Assembly (NCBI RefSeq): GCF_001270265.1 | Contig: NZ_LGAP01000025.1 | Span: 40,057 to 104,056 of the forward strand | DNA from: Ensifer adhaerens | GTDB lineage: Bacteria; Pseudomonadota; Alphaproteobacteria; Rhizobiales; Rhizobiaceae | Reading direction: 5' to 3' | DNA length: 64,000 nucleotides | Shown here: positions 36,242 through 45,311 of the stretch, piece after piece | Numbering within the stretch: the first letter of the stretch is position 1 | Layout: each line of letters starts with the position of its first letter | The notes under the pieces: model-generated | What the model saw: only the letters and a program-made list of their open reading frames with translations | The model's database searches: none | What the model was told of the DNA's origin: nothing | Program-made: the position numbers and the translations under genes

Positions 36242-37812
36242 TTCGCAGCTCCCGGTCCGTTGAAGTTGGCCTTGTAGACGTCGCGCTCATGGCTCGACGG
36301 GTCCTCCGCAATCAGGCTGAAGCCGTCTTCCGCCTCGCCGAGTTTCTCCTTCGGCAGCGTCACGAACACCTTCAGCGCCGTCACCTTGTCCGGATCGACG
36401 CCGACGGCGAAGCTGCGGCCGTCGCCCGCTGCCTGACCGGCGATGCGCATCATCGCCGACGGCATGCCGTCGATGGTCAGCATGACCGTGCGTTGTTCGG
36501 GGATCATGTTCAGGAGCTTGACCATGTAGCCGTTGCGCACCGATCCATCAGATTCGAGTACGAATTGCGGGTTGCGGTCATGCAGCACGTTGAGCTCCAG
36601 CCGGTCGCGCGCCAGAAGCGCATAGAGCAGACCGATGCCGACCAGGGTCCAGACGCCGAGATAGACAAGCACGCGCGGGCGGAAGACGATCTTCCAGTTG
36701 AAATGCCTGACCTTGTCGACGAACGTGCCGTCGGCATCGCGCACCCGGCCCGGGTCGATCGCCTTCGTGCCGCCATCGGTGGCAAGCGCCATGTTGGAGG
36801 CATAGTCGCTGAGTGTCGCATAGGCGATCAGTCCGCGCTCGCGCCCGAGCTTGTCCATGACGTTGTCGCAGGCATCGATGCAGAGCGCGCAGGTAATGCA
36901 TTCGAGCTGCTGACCGTCACGGATGTCGATGCCCATCGGACAGACGACGACGCAGGCATTGCAATCGACGCAATCGCCAACGGTCTCCCCGGCCGCTGCG
37001 GCCTTCTTCTGGTGGCGCGAACGCGGCTCGCCGCGCCAGTCGTTATAGGTGACGACGAGCGAATTCTCGTCGAGCATCGCCGCCTGGATGCGCGGCCACG
37101 GGCACATATAGGTGCAGACCTGCTCGCGCATCAGCCCGCCGAAGACATAGGTCGTGGCTGTCAGGATCGCGACGGTCATATAGGCGATCGTCGGAGCCTC
37201 GAGCGAAATGAAGGTCTTCAGCAATGCCGGCGCGTCGGCAAAATAGAAGATCCAGGCGCCGCCGGTGGCGATGCCGATCAGGATCCAGATCGAGTGTTTG
37301 ACGACCCTCTTGCCCACCTTGTTCAGTGTCCACGGCCCGGCATCGAGCTTCATGCGCGCGTTGCGGTCGCCTTCGATGAAGCGTTCGACGACGAGGAAGA
37401 GATCGACCCAGACCGTCTGCGGACAGGTATAGCCGCCCCAGGCGCGCCCAACCGCCGATGTCACCAGGAAGAGGCCGAAGCCCGCCATGACCAGAAGCCC
37501 GGCCACGAAGAAGAACTCCTGCGGCCAGATCTCGATGAAGAAGAAATAGAACCGGCGGGCGGCGATATCGACGAGCACCGCCTGGTCGGGCGCATGCTCG
37601 CCGCGGTCCCAGCGGATCCACGGGGTGAGATAGTAGATGCCGAGCGTCACCAGCATCACCAGCCATTTGAACTGGCGGAAACGCCCCTCGGCGCGCTTCG
37701 GGAAGATCTTCTTGCGCTTTTCGTAAAGCGGCTTGCGCACATGCGCCGCGTTGACCGCCTCGGCCTCGTGGCGTTCGACGATGGGGGCGTTTGTGGCGGA
37801 TTGAGGCTGCAT
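36238..37812 (-). CDS. fixG: Cbb3 oxidase accessory ferredoxin protein FixG/CcoG
   Basis: 524 residues. Five membrane helices flank two [4Fe-4S] ferredoxin motifs, CVDCNACVVVCPMGID and CITCALCIDACDNVM, and the upstream Cys motifs GGYTCPQTVWVDLF and EQVCTYMCPWPRIQ. The C-terminal immunoglobulin-like domain is present. CcoG reduces Cu(II) to Cu(I) for oxidase assembly. It leads the four-gene fixGHIS operon behind an FNR/FixK box. Confidence 0.95.
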   Translation of the reverse strand: MQPQSATNAPIVERHEAEAVNAAHVRKPLYEKRKKIFPKRAEGRFRQFKWLVMLVTLGIYYLTPWIRWDRGEHAPDQAVLVDIAARRFYFFFIEIWPQEFFFVAGLLVMAGFGLFLVTSAVGRAWGGYTCPQTVWVDLFLVVERFIEGDRNARMKLDAGPWTLNKVGKRVVKHSIWILIGIATGGAWIFYFADAPALLKTFISLEAPTIAYMTVAILTATTYVFGGLMREQVCTYMCPWPRIQAAMLDENSLVVTYNDWRGEPRSRHQKKAAAAGETVGDCVDCNACVVVCPMGIDIRDGQQLECITCALCIDACDNVMDKLGRERGLIAYATLSDYASNMALATDGGTKAIDPGRVRDADGTFVDKVRHFNWKIVFRPRVLVYLGVWTLVGIGLLYALLARDRLELNVLHDRNPQFVLESDGSVRNGYMVKLLNMIPEQRTVMLTIDGMPSAMMRIAGQAAGDGRSFAVGVDPDKVTALKVFVTLPKEKLGEAEDGFSLIAEDPSSHERDVYKANFNGPGAAK

Positions 37813-37878
37813 GTGTGGGAAATCCCCGAATGTATCGCGTAGTAGCCGATGTCTTGCCCGATTTGGCCGCGGGAAACG

Positions 37879-37892
37879 TTGATCTGTGTCAA
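37879..37892. promoter_or_regulatory. FNR/FixK box upstream of fixG
   Basis: TTGATCTGTGTCAA matches TTGAT-N4-ATCAA with one change in the right half (GTCAA). It ends 67 bases ahead of the fixG start, a normal activator position. FnrN, encoded at 54256, is the likely regulator. It also lies upstream of the divergent AraC-type gene. Confidence 0.8.
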
Positions 37893-38140
37893 GTTTTCGC
37901 GCTCATGCCGCCGCATGCGTCGAAACGCCCGGGCCTCGTGCCGCGCGAACTGATGGCAATCGCAGTTTCCGGGAATCCAGGGCCCTGCGGAGATACCGCC
38001 GCCCCCGTCGCGGCGCCTTCGAGGAACCGTGACAGCGACCAGCCCCTTTGCCATCCTCCTCCGGCCCAGTACCATGAGCAAACTGGCGAACGGCAGTTTT
38101 GCCATGGCAGACCGGCCGTCCAGGCGACGAAGGAAAAAAC

Positions 38141-38941
38141 ATGCACGGCTCGCTTGAACCTCTGACGCTTGCCAAGCGGCGCGGCATCTATCGTGAGCGG
38201 CCGGCTCCTGCGTCGCTTGCGGCCCATGTGGAGTGCCTTTGGAGCCATGTCATGCCCGAAGGGCAAGCATCGCGCATGGCCGTGGTCCCCGATGGCTGCG
38301 TCGACATCATCTGGTCGCACAGTGGACTTGCAGTTGCCGGGCCGGACCGAGTGGCCGCCTTCCCCGTGATCGGCTCCGGCGAAACCCTGATAGGGCTGAG
38401 ATTTCGACCCGGCATCGCCGCCTGCTGGCTACGCACGCCGCTTTCACAAATAACCGGCACGATCGTCCCTCTCGACGACCTATGGGGGCGAGACGCTCGA
38501 GACCTCGACGCAAGGATGACCGAGGCTGCGGACGCACAAGCACGCAGTGCCATCCTCGCCGAAGCGGTGAAACGCCGGATCCCGATGGTAGCAGCCCCGC
38601 CCTGCGAGGTCTCCGCGTGCCTCGATCTGCTCCGACACGGCCGCTCAGCGTCGGACAGCCCAATCCGCTCGCTCGCTCAGACCACCGGCACAAGCGAGCG
38701 AACGCTTCGCCGCCGTTGCCACGAGCACTTCGGCTATGGCGCCAAGACGCTGGATCGCGTCCTTCGCCTGCAGCGTTTCCTCGCGGCCTGCCATGCGCAG
38801 GCCGGGGCAAGCCTGACGGCGCTGGCGCTCGAGTGCGGATACGCAGATCAGGCGCATCTCACGCGTGAGACGAAGGAGCTGACGTCGCTCTCGCCGCAGG
38901 ACATAAGGCTGCAACTCGCCGGTTACTGCATAGCTCCTTAA
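38141..38941 (+). CDS. AraC-family regulator with DUF6597-like N-terminal domain
   Basis: 266 residues from the ATG at 38141 (GAAGGAAAA upstream). The N-terminal part has VECLWSHVMPEG, MAVVPDGCVDIIW and GLRFRPGIAACWL, as in the DUF6597 domain. The C-terminal AraC HTH includes IRSLAQTTGTSERTLRRR and ALALECGYADQAHLTRETKEL. Its target is unknown. It is divergent from fixG. The final codons (YCIAP plus stop) run into a RIME-type palindrome, so the C-terminus may have been reshaped by the repeat. Confidence 0.82.
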   Translation: MHGSLEPLTLAKRRGIYRERPAPASLAAHVECLWSHVMPEGQASRMAVVPDGCVDIIWSHSGLAVAGPDRVAAFPVIGSGETLIGLRFRPGIAACWLRTPLSQITGTIVPLDDLWGRDARDLDARMTEAADAQARSAILAEAVKRRIPMVAAPPCEVSACLDLLRHGRSASDSPIRSLAQTTGTSERTLRRRCHEHFGYGAKTLDRVLRLQRFLAACHAQAGASLTALALECGYADQAHLTRETKELTSLSPQDIRLQLAGYCIAP

Positions 38942-38982
38942 ATCGGCGTCGATTTATGGACAACACAGAATGCTTCAGCAGC
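38926..38982. repeat. Half RIME-type palindrome overlapping the AraC gene 3' end
   Basis: CTGCATAGCTCCTTAAATCG starts at 38926 and its imperfect complement ends in TTCAGCAG at about 38982. It resembles the first palindrome of the full elements at 45874 and 49082. The second palindrome is missing. The AraC stop codon TAA is inside the element. Confidence 0.6.
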
Positions 38983-38998
38983 GCTTAGCGGCCGCGAC

Positions 38999-39535
38999 CT
39001 AGCCTCCTCCGGTGACCTCGCCTTTGTGGGCGGCGAAGGCCGCCAGGACTTCGGCCTTCTCCGGTTCGGGGATCTTGAAGAAGTCCAGAGTCCGTCCGAG
39101 TTCCGCTGCGACCTCATCAAATTCGGCGGGGGAGATGCGCAGGCCCCGGTGGGCCTCCTCAAGGCCGAGCAGAGTCGCGCCGGGCTTGGTGGCCGTGTAC
39201 TGGAAGGGCCCACCCGAAACGTTGCAGACCCACAGCGTTCGCATGAACTTGAGGCCGGGCAGCCTTCCCAGGTCTTTGGTATGCCATTCCCGCAACTGCG
39301 GGTTCTCGGACTTCTGGCCGACGATAGGGTTCTCCACGACGGCGTCGCTGAAGTGATCCACCACCGCCGCGATGGCGAAGACACCGCCCAGCCGCTCGTA
39401 CAGGCTTTTCTCAGGGTTGGTTTGGTTGGCCTGCGCGCCAGCCGCCCTCGCCAATACAGCCACCGACGCGGCGGTCAGCGTCAGCCCTGCAACCACACTT
39501 CGTCTTGTAATAGAACGCGAAACAGCCTGTGCCAT
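38999..39535 (-). CDS. Exported group 1 truncated haemoglobin-like protein
   Basis: 178 residues from the ATG at 39535 (AAGGAGG upstream). The N-terminus MAQAVSRSITRRSVVAGLTL carries a twin-arginine signal (SITRRSVVAG) ending near GAQA. The mature domain is truncated globin: SLYERLGGVFAIAAVVDHFSDAVVENPIV, and the proximal region reads FMRTLWVCNVSGGPFQYTA instead of the usual F-helix H motif, with HRGLRISPAEFDEVAAEL following, which holds the probable proximal His. Export by Tat would carry folded haem protein to the periplasm. It lies beside cbb3 genes. Confidence 0.8.
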   Translation of the reverse strand: MAQAVSRSITRRSVVAGLTLTAASVAVLARAAGAQANQTNPEKSLYERLGGVFAIAAVVDHFSDAVVENPIVGQKSENPQLREWHTKDLGRLPGLKFMRTLWVCNVSGGPFQYTATKPGATLLGLEEAHRGLRISPAEFDEVAAELGRTLDFFKIPEPEKAEVLAAFAAHKGEVTGGG

Positions 39536-39720
39536 GGTCGCCTCCTTGGTGGTGGGTGTGGCCCAGGTGGCCACCTCTCCAGCGATGGAGTAGCGTAGGT
39601 CCGCTTGGAGCATACCGTCAAATCAAGATTGCCTGTTTTGTTGGCCGTTTCGTTCAAGACGCTACCCGCCTTTCGGTGCTATTTTTTTGATCGCATCGGC
39701 AAACACGCACGGCGAAACGC

Positions 39721-40143
39721 ATGGCGGCACTGGCAGCGAAAATCATCCACATCTCAATCGAGCGCGACTGGAACGACGTCTATGCCTTCATGGCCAAGCC
39801 GGAAAACATGCCGCTCTGGGCATCCGGCCTGTCGTCCGGCCTGACACAGGATGGCGACGAATGGGTCGCCCCCGGTCCCCTCGGTAATGCTCGTGTGCGC
39901 TTCGCCCCTCCAAACGCCTTCGGCGTCGTCGACCATCTGGTGACGCTGGAAAACGGCGTGAAGGTGCACAACGCCTTGCGTGTCGTGCCGAACGGCAATG
40001 GCGCCGAGGTGATGTTCACCCTCCTGCGGCAACCCGATATGAGCGACGAGCAATTCGCCGGCGATGCCGAATGGGTGGCAAAGGATCTCGCCGGGCTGAA
40101 ATCAATCTTGGAATCTGAAAGCGACTGGACACATCATGGGTAA
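39721..40143 (+). CDS. SRPBCC (polyketide cyclase/START-like) family protein
   Basis: 140 residues, beginning IIHISIERDWNDVYAFMAKPENMPLWASG, the typical first helix-grip element of SRPBCC proteins, and continuing with DHLVTLENGVKVHNALRVVPNGNGAEVMFTL strands and a C-terminal helix. These proteins bind hydrophobic ligands; function is unknown. Its 3' end overlaps the next gene by 8 bases, so the two are one unit. Confidence 0.78.
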   Translation: MAALAAKIIHISIERDWNDVYAFMAKPENMPLWASGLSSGLTQDGDEWVAPGPLGNARVRFAPPNAFGVVDHLVTLENGVKVHNALRVVPNGNGAEVMFTLLRQPDMSDEQFAGDAEWVAKDLAGLKSILESESDWTHHG

Positions 40144-40489
40144 CAAGGGCAACGATCGCCGCATCGACTATGTCGAGTTCAACGTCTCCGACATCGCCGC
40201 CAGCAAGGCGTTCTACGGCGGTGCCTTCGGCTGGACCTTCACGGATTACGGTCCGGAATATTGTGAGTTCCAGGACGGCAGATTGACCGGCGGCTTCACC
40301 ACGACCGGCCCGGTCAGAGCCGGAGGGCCGTTGATCATCATCTATGCCGACAATCTGGAAGAGGCCGTGACGAAGGTCGAGGCCGCCGGCGGCAGGATCC
40401 TGCAACCGATCTTCACCTTCCCCGGCGGCCGGCGCTTTCACTTCGCCGACCCCGATGGTTACGAGCTGGCTGTCTGGTCGGCGCAATAG
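40136..40489 (+). CDS. VOC-family (glyoxalase/bleomycin-resistance fold) protein
   Basis: 117 residues with two beta-alpha-beta-beta-beta modules: IDYVEFNVSDIAASKAFYGGAFGWTF and the C-terminal FPGGRRFHFADPDGYELAVWS. Metal ligands of the superfamily are in doubt because the first-strand His is replaced by Glu/Asp. Substrate unknown. The overlap with the SRPBCC gene suggests co-expression. Confidence 0.82.
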   Translation: MGNKGNDRRIDYVEFNVSDIAASKAFYGGAFGWTFTDYGPEYCEFQDGRLTGGFTTTGPVRAGGPLIIIYADNLEEAVTKVEAAGGRILQPIFTFPGGRRFHFADPDGYELAVWSAQ

Positions 40490-40615
40490 CCATCCGCGCG
40501 CCGGCTCCCGCCACCTGTGGACAGCCGGCGCCTGCGCCCGCAGATTTTACGCCGGTTTAATCTTTGCAGCCCAAGATTGCGCGCGAACTGAGATCGCGGC
40601 AACGGGCGCTTGGCA

Positions 40616-41511
40616 ATGCTGGACGAACACGAGCTTCCGCGCAATTCCGTCATCATCGGCGCCCACCCCGACGACGAACTGCTGTGGTTCACCTCGATCC
40701 TGAAAAAGGTCGATGAGGTCATCATCCTCTATCGCGACATCTGGTCGGAGCCGCAGATGGGCGACGCACGCGTTGCCGCGATCAAGGCCTATCCGCGCGG
40801 CAATGTGCGCTTTCTCGAAATGGAAGAGACCGGCTCCTTCGACTGCGCCGACTGGACAAGCCCGAAGCCGGGCCCCTACGGCATGGAATTCGGAACCGAG
40901 GGGACGCGCCGCGAGCCAAGCGTGTCGTCAAGAAATCGCTGTCGCAGCTGATGCCCGGCAGCTTCCGCCACTCCACGCGGCCGATCGCCCAGGCCTATCG
41001 CGAAAACTACGAAACGCTCTACCGCAGACTGCAGCCGCTACTGAAGCCCGACATGAATGTCTTCACCCACAATCCGTGGGGCGAGTATGGCCACGAGGAC
41101 CATGTGCAGGTGTTTCGCGTGCTCGACCGGCTTCGCGACGAAATCGGTTTTAAGCTCTGGATGTCGAACTATTGCACCGAACGCTCGATGCCGCTGGCGA
41201 TGCAGTATTTCAACCGCAAACCGATCGACTACATCCGCCTACCGGCCGACAAGGCCTTTGCCGAGGAGGTCGCGGCCGTCTATCGCGACAAGGGCTGCTG
41301 GACCTGGCGCGACGACTGGATCTGGTTCGACGACGAATGCTTCATGGAAGCGCCGCGCAGCAAGCCCGAAGGCGGCGGCTTTCACCTTTTGCCGATGAAC
41401 CTGTTCAATTTCGGTAGCGTCGTGCGCCGGCCGGTCAACGCGCCGCTGCTGCTCGGTGCGGCACTTTCGAGCGTCATGGTCGGCGCCACCATCGCCGCGG
41501 CGCTGGAATGA
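40616..41511 (+). pseudogene. PIG-L family deacetylase gene, split by a frameshift
   Basis: The N-terminal half (40616-40951) holds the zinc motif VIIGAHPDDELLWF and ends at TGA 40949-40951. The C-terminal half continues in another frame from before 40918 (KRVVKKSLSQLMPGSF) and carries THNPWGEYGHEDHVQVFRVL, the remaining metal-binding part, to 41511. Joining the two gives a full-length PIG-L (LmbE-like) N-acetylglucosaminyl deacetylase. The change equals loss of one base between about 40895 and 40918. TGATG at the junction would allow restart of translation. Sequencing error is possible. Confidence 0.75.
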
Positions 41512-41589
41512 CAAAGGCCGCGTCTTCTCAGATTGACGGCCTGCGCCATCGCGCTTGACGATTTGCCCCCTCACTGTCCTGCCGGACAT

Positions 41590-41704
41590 CTCTCCCCGCA
41601 GGCGGGGAGAGAGACGCTGGGCGCAACATCATCGTCACACATCAACGCTTATGGTTGGCGCGGCCGCCGGAGCTTGCGGCCTTCTCCCCGCATGCGGGGA
41701 GAAG
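41590..41704. repeat. Paired palindromes of a rhizobial intergenic repeat
   Basis: CTCTCCCCGCAGGCGGGGAG is a hairpin at 41590-41609 (extends to 41611) and CTTCTCCCCGCA paired with TGCGGGGAGAAG is a perfect 24-base palindrome at 41681-41704. The following GCCGGCAGGCGGATGAGGGG is the usual flank of this repeat in rhizobia. Placed between the PIG-L gene and the fixP stop, it can also end both converging transcripts. Confidence 0.7.
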
Positions 41705-41756
41705 GTGCCGGCAGGCGGATGAGGGGCAGCCCTCCGCGGACCGCCACTCTTAAGCG

Positions 41757-42620
41757 TTACTCGCCACCACCCAGCGAATGCACGAACACGGCCAGCTGCT
41801 TGACGGTGGTGTCGCCGAGGCGCGGCAGCCAGGCCGGCATGACGCCGTGCTTGGGGGCCTTCATTTGCGCGACGATTGCCTGCTCGCTGTCGCCGTTGAG
41901 CCAGAGTGCGTCTGCCAGATCAGGCGCACCGAACTCGCGGTTGCCCTTGGCATCGGCTCCGTGGCACGAGGCGCAATTGGCTTCGAACAACGCCTTGCCC
42001 GGTTCGACCAGAGCCGCATCCGAAGGCGTGCCGGTCAGGCTGACGACGTAAGCCGCCGTCTGCTTGATCTCTTCCGGCTGCAGGATCTCGGCAAAGGACG
42101 GCATTTCGGAGACGCGCGTGTCATCGTCGCCGGTGTAACGGATGCCGTGGGCCACCGTCTGATAGATCTCCTCGGGCTTGCCGCCCCAGAGCCGGTCGTC
42201 GTCGTTGAGGTGGGGGAAGCCGGCCGACCCGGCGGCCCCCGAGCCGGGGCCCGGGGCGCAGTTGCCCTTGAAGGCCGAGGCGCCCGCCGCGACCGCGAAC
42301 TGATGCAGCTGCGGATCGGCGATGATCTGGTCGAGCGAGCTCGCGGCGATCTTTTCCAGATTGCCGGCCTGTGCCGTCTTGGCATCGGCAAGCTCTGCGC
42401 TCAGTTCCGCACGGCTGGAGTAGCCGATCACGCCTTTGGTCGCATCCGTCAACAGCGGCACGGCGGGATAGACGACCATGTAGCCGATCGACCAGATGAT
42501 GGTGGCGTAGAAGGTATAGACCCACCAGCGCGGCATCGGGTTGTTAAGCTCGCGGATCCCGTCCCATTCGTGACCGGTGGTTTCGACGCCGCTGATCTCG
42601 TCGACGTGTTTGTCCGCCAT
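41757..42620 (-). CDS. fixP: Cbb3 oxidase dihaem subunit FixP/CcoP, first haem motif altered
   Basis: 287 residues, normal length, from the ATG at 42620 (AAGGAGG upstream). The N-terminus (VDEISGVETTGHEWDGIREL, then RWWVYTFYATIIWSIGYMVV helix) is that of CcoP. The second haem site C216-A-S-C219-H220 (CASCHGADAKGN) is intact. The first site, normally CxxCH after FKxN, reads CAPGP (residues 121-125) followed by GSGAAG: Cys124 and His125 are missing. A nearby conserved Trp in DDDWLWGG is Arg here. All changes are in otherwise well-kept sequence, so either a recent loss or a sequencing error. Last gene of fixNOQP. Confidence 0.93.
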   Translation of the reverse strand: MADKHVDEISGVETTGHEWDGIRELNNPMPRWWVYTFYATIIWSIGYMVVYPAVPLLTDATKGVIGYSSRAELSAELADAKTAQAGNLEKIAASSLDQIIADPQLHQFAVAAGASAFKGNCAPGPGSGAAGSAGFPHLNDDDRLWGGKPEEIYQTVAHGIRYTGDDDTRVSEMPSFAEILQPEEIKQTAAYVVSLTGTPSDAALVEPGKALFEANCASCHGADAKGNREFGAPDLADALWLNGDSEQAIVAQMKAPKHGVMPAWLPRLGDTTVKQLAVFVHSLGGGE

Positions 42621-42622
42621 TA

Positions 42623-42775
42623 TTAGTCCTCCTTCAGGGGGATGGCTGCGGCCCGATCGGCGGCCTTCTTGGCGCCGGGCCGGAAGATGAAGGCGACGAC
42701 GCCCAGGAAGAAAATCACCATGCCGAGCAGCGCCCAGCTGTCGGCGAACTGGCGCATGGCCGTGTAGGTTTCCAT
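42623..42775 (-). CDS. fixQ: Cbb3 oxidase small subunit FixQ/CcoQ
   Basis: 50 residues: METYTAMRQFADSWALLG, then a single membrane helix (MVIFFLGVVAFIF) and a basic tail RPGAKKAADRAAAIPLKED. This is the usual CcoQ layout. It lies between fixO and fixP, 14 bases after fixO, and its last codons contain the fixP ribosome binding site. CcoQ stabilises the oxidase. Confidence 0.93.
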   Translation of the reverse strand: METYTAMRQFADSWALLGMVIFFLGVVAFIFRPGAKKAADRAAAIPLKED

Positions 42776-42789
42776 GTCCGTGCCCTCCC

Positions 42790-43521
42790 TTAGCGATAGC
42801 CTGTGGTGTCATCATAGGTGGAGAAGTCGACCAGCGTGCCGAGCATCTGGAGATAGGCGACGAGCGCATCCATCTCCGTCAGCTTCTGCGGATCGCCGTC
42901 GAAATCGCCGAGCTTGGCCTTCGGGTAGCGCGCCTCGACGCCGGACGTATCCGCATTCGGATCGGCCTGCGCCTTGATGTCGGCGGCGGCGTTCTCGATC
43001 ATCTCGTCGGTATAGGGCACACCGACCGCGCTGTTGGCCTTCAGTGCCGCGGCGACGTTTCTGACGTCGAGCGGGGTATCCTTGAGGAAGCCGTAGCTCG
43101 GCATCACCGATTCCGGCACCACCGAGCGCGGCTCGATCATGTGCTGCACGTGCCACTCGTTGGAGTAGCGGTCGCCGACGCGGGCGAGATCCGGCCCGGT
43201 GCGCTTCGAGCCCCACTGGAACGGATGGTCGTACATGGATTCCGCCGCCAGCGAATAGTGACCGTAGCGCTCCACCTCGTCGCGGAACGGCCGGATCATC
43301 TGGCTGTGACAGACGTAGCAGCCTTCCCGCACGTAGATGTCGCGGCCGGCCAGTTCCAGCGGCGAATAGGGCCGCATGCCTTCGACCTTCTCGATGGTGT
43401 TTTCGAGATAGAACAGCGGCGCGATTTCAACGATGCCGCCGATCGAGACGACGAGAAGCGAGCCGACGAGCAGCAGCGTTGCGTTGCGTTCCAGGGTGGC
43501 GTGTTTGTCGAGAATGGACAT
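42790..43521 (-). CDS. fixO: Cbb3 oxidase monohaem subunit FixO/CcoO
   Basis: 243 residues. One N-terminal membrane anchor ([23 protein letters not shown]) and a periplasmic haem-c domain with [12 protein letters not shown] (CxxCH). [28 protein letters not shown] and MPSYGFL (axial Met) follow. It passes electrons to FixN. It starts 13 bases after the fixN stop. Confidence 0.95.
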   Translation of the reverse strand: MSILDKHATLERNATLLLVGSLLVVSIGGIVEIAPLFYLENTIEKVEGMRPYSPLELAGRDIYVREGCYVCHSQMIRPFRDEVERYGHYSLAAESMYDHPFQWGSKRTGPDLARVGDRYSNEWHVQHMIEPRSVVPESVMPSYGFLKDTPLDVRNVAAALKANSAVGVPYTDEMIENAAADIKAQADPNADTSGVEARYPKAKLGDFDGDPQKLTEMDALVAYLQMLGTLVDFSTYDDTTGYR

Positions 43522-43534
43522 GGTCTATGCCCTC

Positions 43535-45157
43535 CTATTCCGCAGCCTTGAGCGCGGGCGTCGCACCGAAGATCGGAGCTTCGTCACGCACGCGGCCGAG
43601 GATGGTCATTGTTACGTTGAAGGCCATGAGCAGAGCGCCAGCGAGGAACAGGGCACCGCCCAGCGCACGCAGCACGTAGTAGGGCAGCATGGCCGCGACC
43701 GATTCCGCGAAGGAATAGACGAGGAAACCCTGGTCGTCGTATTCGCGCCACATCAGGCCCTGCTGGATACCGGCCACCCACATGACGGCGGCGTAGACGA
43801 CGATGCCGAGCGTGGCGAGCCAGAAGTGCCAGTTGACCATGCGCACGCTATAGAGCCGCTCGCGGTTCCACAGTTTCGGCGTGAGATAGTAGATGGCGCC
43901 GAAGGTGATCAGGCCGTTCCAGCCGAGCGCGCCCGAATGCACATGGCCGATGGTCCAGTCGGTATAGTGGCTGAGCGAGTTGACCGTCTTGATCGACATC
44001 ATCGGACCTTCGAAGGTCGCCATGCCGTAGAAGGCAACGGCCATGACCATCATGCGGATGATCGGGTCGGTGCGGATCTTGTCCCAGGCGCCCGAAAGCG
44101 TCATCAGGCCGTTGATCATGCCGCCCCAGGACGGCATCCACAGCATGATGGAGAAGACCATGCCGAGCGTCTGCGCCCAGTCCGGCAGCGCCGTATAGTG
44201 CAGATGGTGCGGACCGGCCCAGATATACATGAAGATCAACGACCAGAAGTGGATGATCGACAGGCGGTAGGAATAGACCGGGCGGTTGGCCTGCTTCGGG
44301 ATGAAATAATACATCATCCCGAGGAAGCCGGCCGTCAGGAAAAATCCGACGGCGTTATGGCCGTACCACCATTGCGTCAGCGCGTCCTGCACGCCGGCGA
44401 AGGCCGAGTAGCTCTTGGAACCCAGGAACGACACCGGGACCGCCAGGTTGTTGACGATGTGCAGCATCGCGATGGTGACGATGAAGGCCAGATAGAACCA
44501 GTTCGCCACGTAGATATGCGGTTCCTTGCGCACCAGCAGCGTGCCGAGGAACACCGCGAGATAGGCGACCCAGACGATCGTCAACCACAGATCGACATAC
44601 CATTCCGGCTCCGCATATTCCTTCGACTGGGTAATGCCGAGAAGGTAGCCGGTGGCGGCCATGACGATGAAGAACTGGTAGCCCCAGAACACGAACCAGG
44701 CAAGATTGCCGCCGAACAGGCGGGCACGGCTGGTGCGCTGGACGATGTAGAACGAGGTCGCGATCAGCGCGTTGCCACCGAAGGCGAAGATCACCGCCGA
44801 GGTGTGCAGCGGCCGCATGCGGCCGAAGTTGAACCACGGCTCGATGTTGAGGTCCGGAAAGGCCAGTTGGAGCGCAACCACGACGCCCACGAGGAAGCCG
44901 ACAACGCCCCAGAAGACCGTGGCGATGACGCCATACTTCACCACGTCGTCGGAATATTCCGACTGCGGTGCGGCCGTCCTGCCTGATGATGCGGGGCTGA
45001 AATCGAGGCGCCGCATCAAAACGACGGTGCCGCCGAGCAGCACGAAGAACAGCACCCACATATGGGCTTCGAACTGCCGGTCCTGTGCAAATCCGGCGCC
45101 AAGAAGCGCGAGAAATGCACCGACCCCGAGCAGGATCGTCTCGAAAGTGTATTTCAT
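43535..45157 (-). CDS. fixN: Cbb3 oxidase catalytic subunit FixN/CcoN
   Basis: 540 residues from the ATG at 45157. Twelve membrane helices carry the haem-copper residues: [20 protein letters not shown] (low-spin haem His), [26 protein letters not shown] (CuB His), [16 protein letters not shown] (CuB His pair) and [19 protein letters not shown] (haem b3 and b ligands). It reduces O2 at high affinity. First gene of fixNOQP, with an FNR box 104 bases upstream of its start. Confidence 0.96.
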   Translation of the reverse strand: MKYTFETILLGVGAFLALLGAGFAQDRQFEAHMWVLFFVLLGGTVVLMRRLDFSPASSGRTAAPQSEYSDDVVKYGVIATVFWGVVGFLVGVVVALQLAFPDLNIEPWFNFGRMRPLHTSAVIFAFGGNALIATSFYIVQRTSRARLFGGNLAWFVFWGYQFFIVMAATGYLLGITQSKEYAEPEWYVDLWLTIVWVAYLAVFLGTLLVRKEPHIYVANWFYLAFIVTIAMLHIVNNLAVPVSFLGSKSYSAFAGVQDALTQWWYGHNAVGFFLTAGFLGMMYYFIPKQANRPVYSYRLSIIHFWSLIFMYIWAGPHHLHYTALPDWAQTLGMVFSIMLWMPSWGGMINGLMTLSGAWDKIRTDPIIRMMVMAVAFYGMATFEGPMMSIKTVNSLSHYTDWTIGHVHSGALGWNGLITFGAIYYLTPKLWNRERLYSVRMVNWHFWLATLGIVVYAAVMWVAGIQQGLMWREYDDQGFLVYSFAESVAAMLPYYVLRALGGALFLAGALLMAFNVTMTILGRVRDEAPIFGATPALKAAE

Positions 45158-45260
45158 GGTTGGGTCCCCAACTTTGTCCTGATGCAGACGAATGCACGCA
45201 CCTAAAGGCGGCATGCCACCGCAGCTTTGCCGTAAGTGTCAGAATCGGGAGGGCTGCACC

Positions 45261-45274
45261 TTGATTCAGATCAA
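45261..45274. promoter_or_regulatory. Perfect FNR/FixK box between fixN and the hemerythrin-like gene
   Basis: TTGATTCAGATCAA is a perfect match to TTGAT-N4-ATCAA, extended to CCTTGATTCAGATCAAGG (45259-45276). Its centre is about 110 bases from the fixN start and 45 bases from the divergent gene's start, so it fits fixN activation best and may also repress or activate the divergent gene. Confidence 0.9.
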
Positions 45275-45311
45275 GGCAGACCGTGCTCATTTGCTTCACT
45301 CTCAGGAAACA

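Noticed and set aside
36214..37842. Long plus-strand open frame (about 540 codons) opposite fixG
   Set aside because: It is antisense to a certain gene, is rich in Arg/His/Asp as expected of a GC-rich shadow frame, and has no ribosome binding site or family marks.
43433..44986. Long plus-strand open frame opposite fixN
   Set aside because: Antisense to fixN with shadow-type composition and no start signals.
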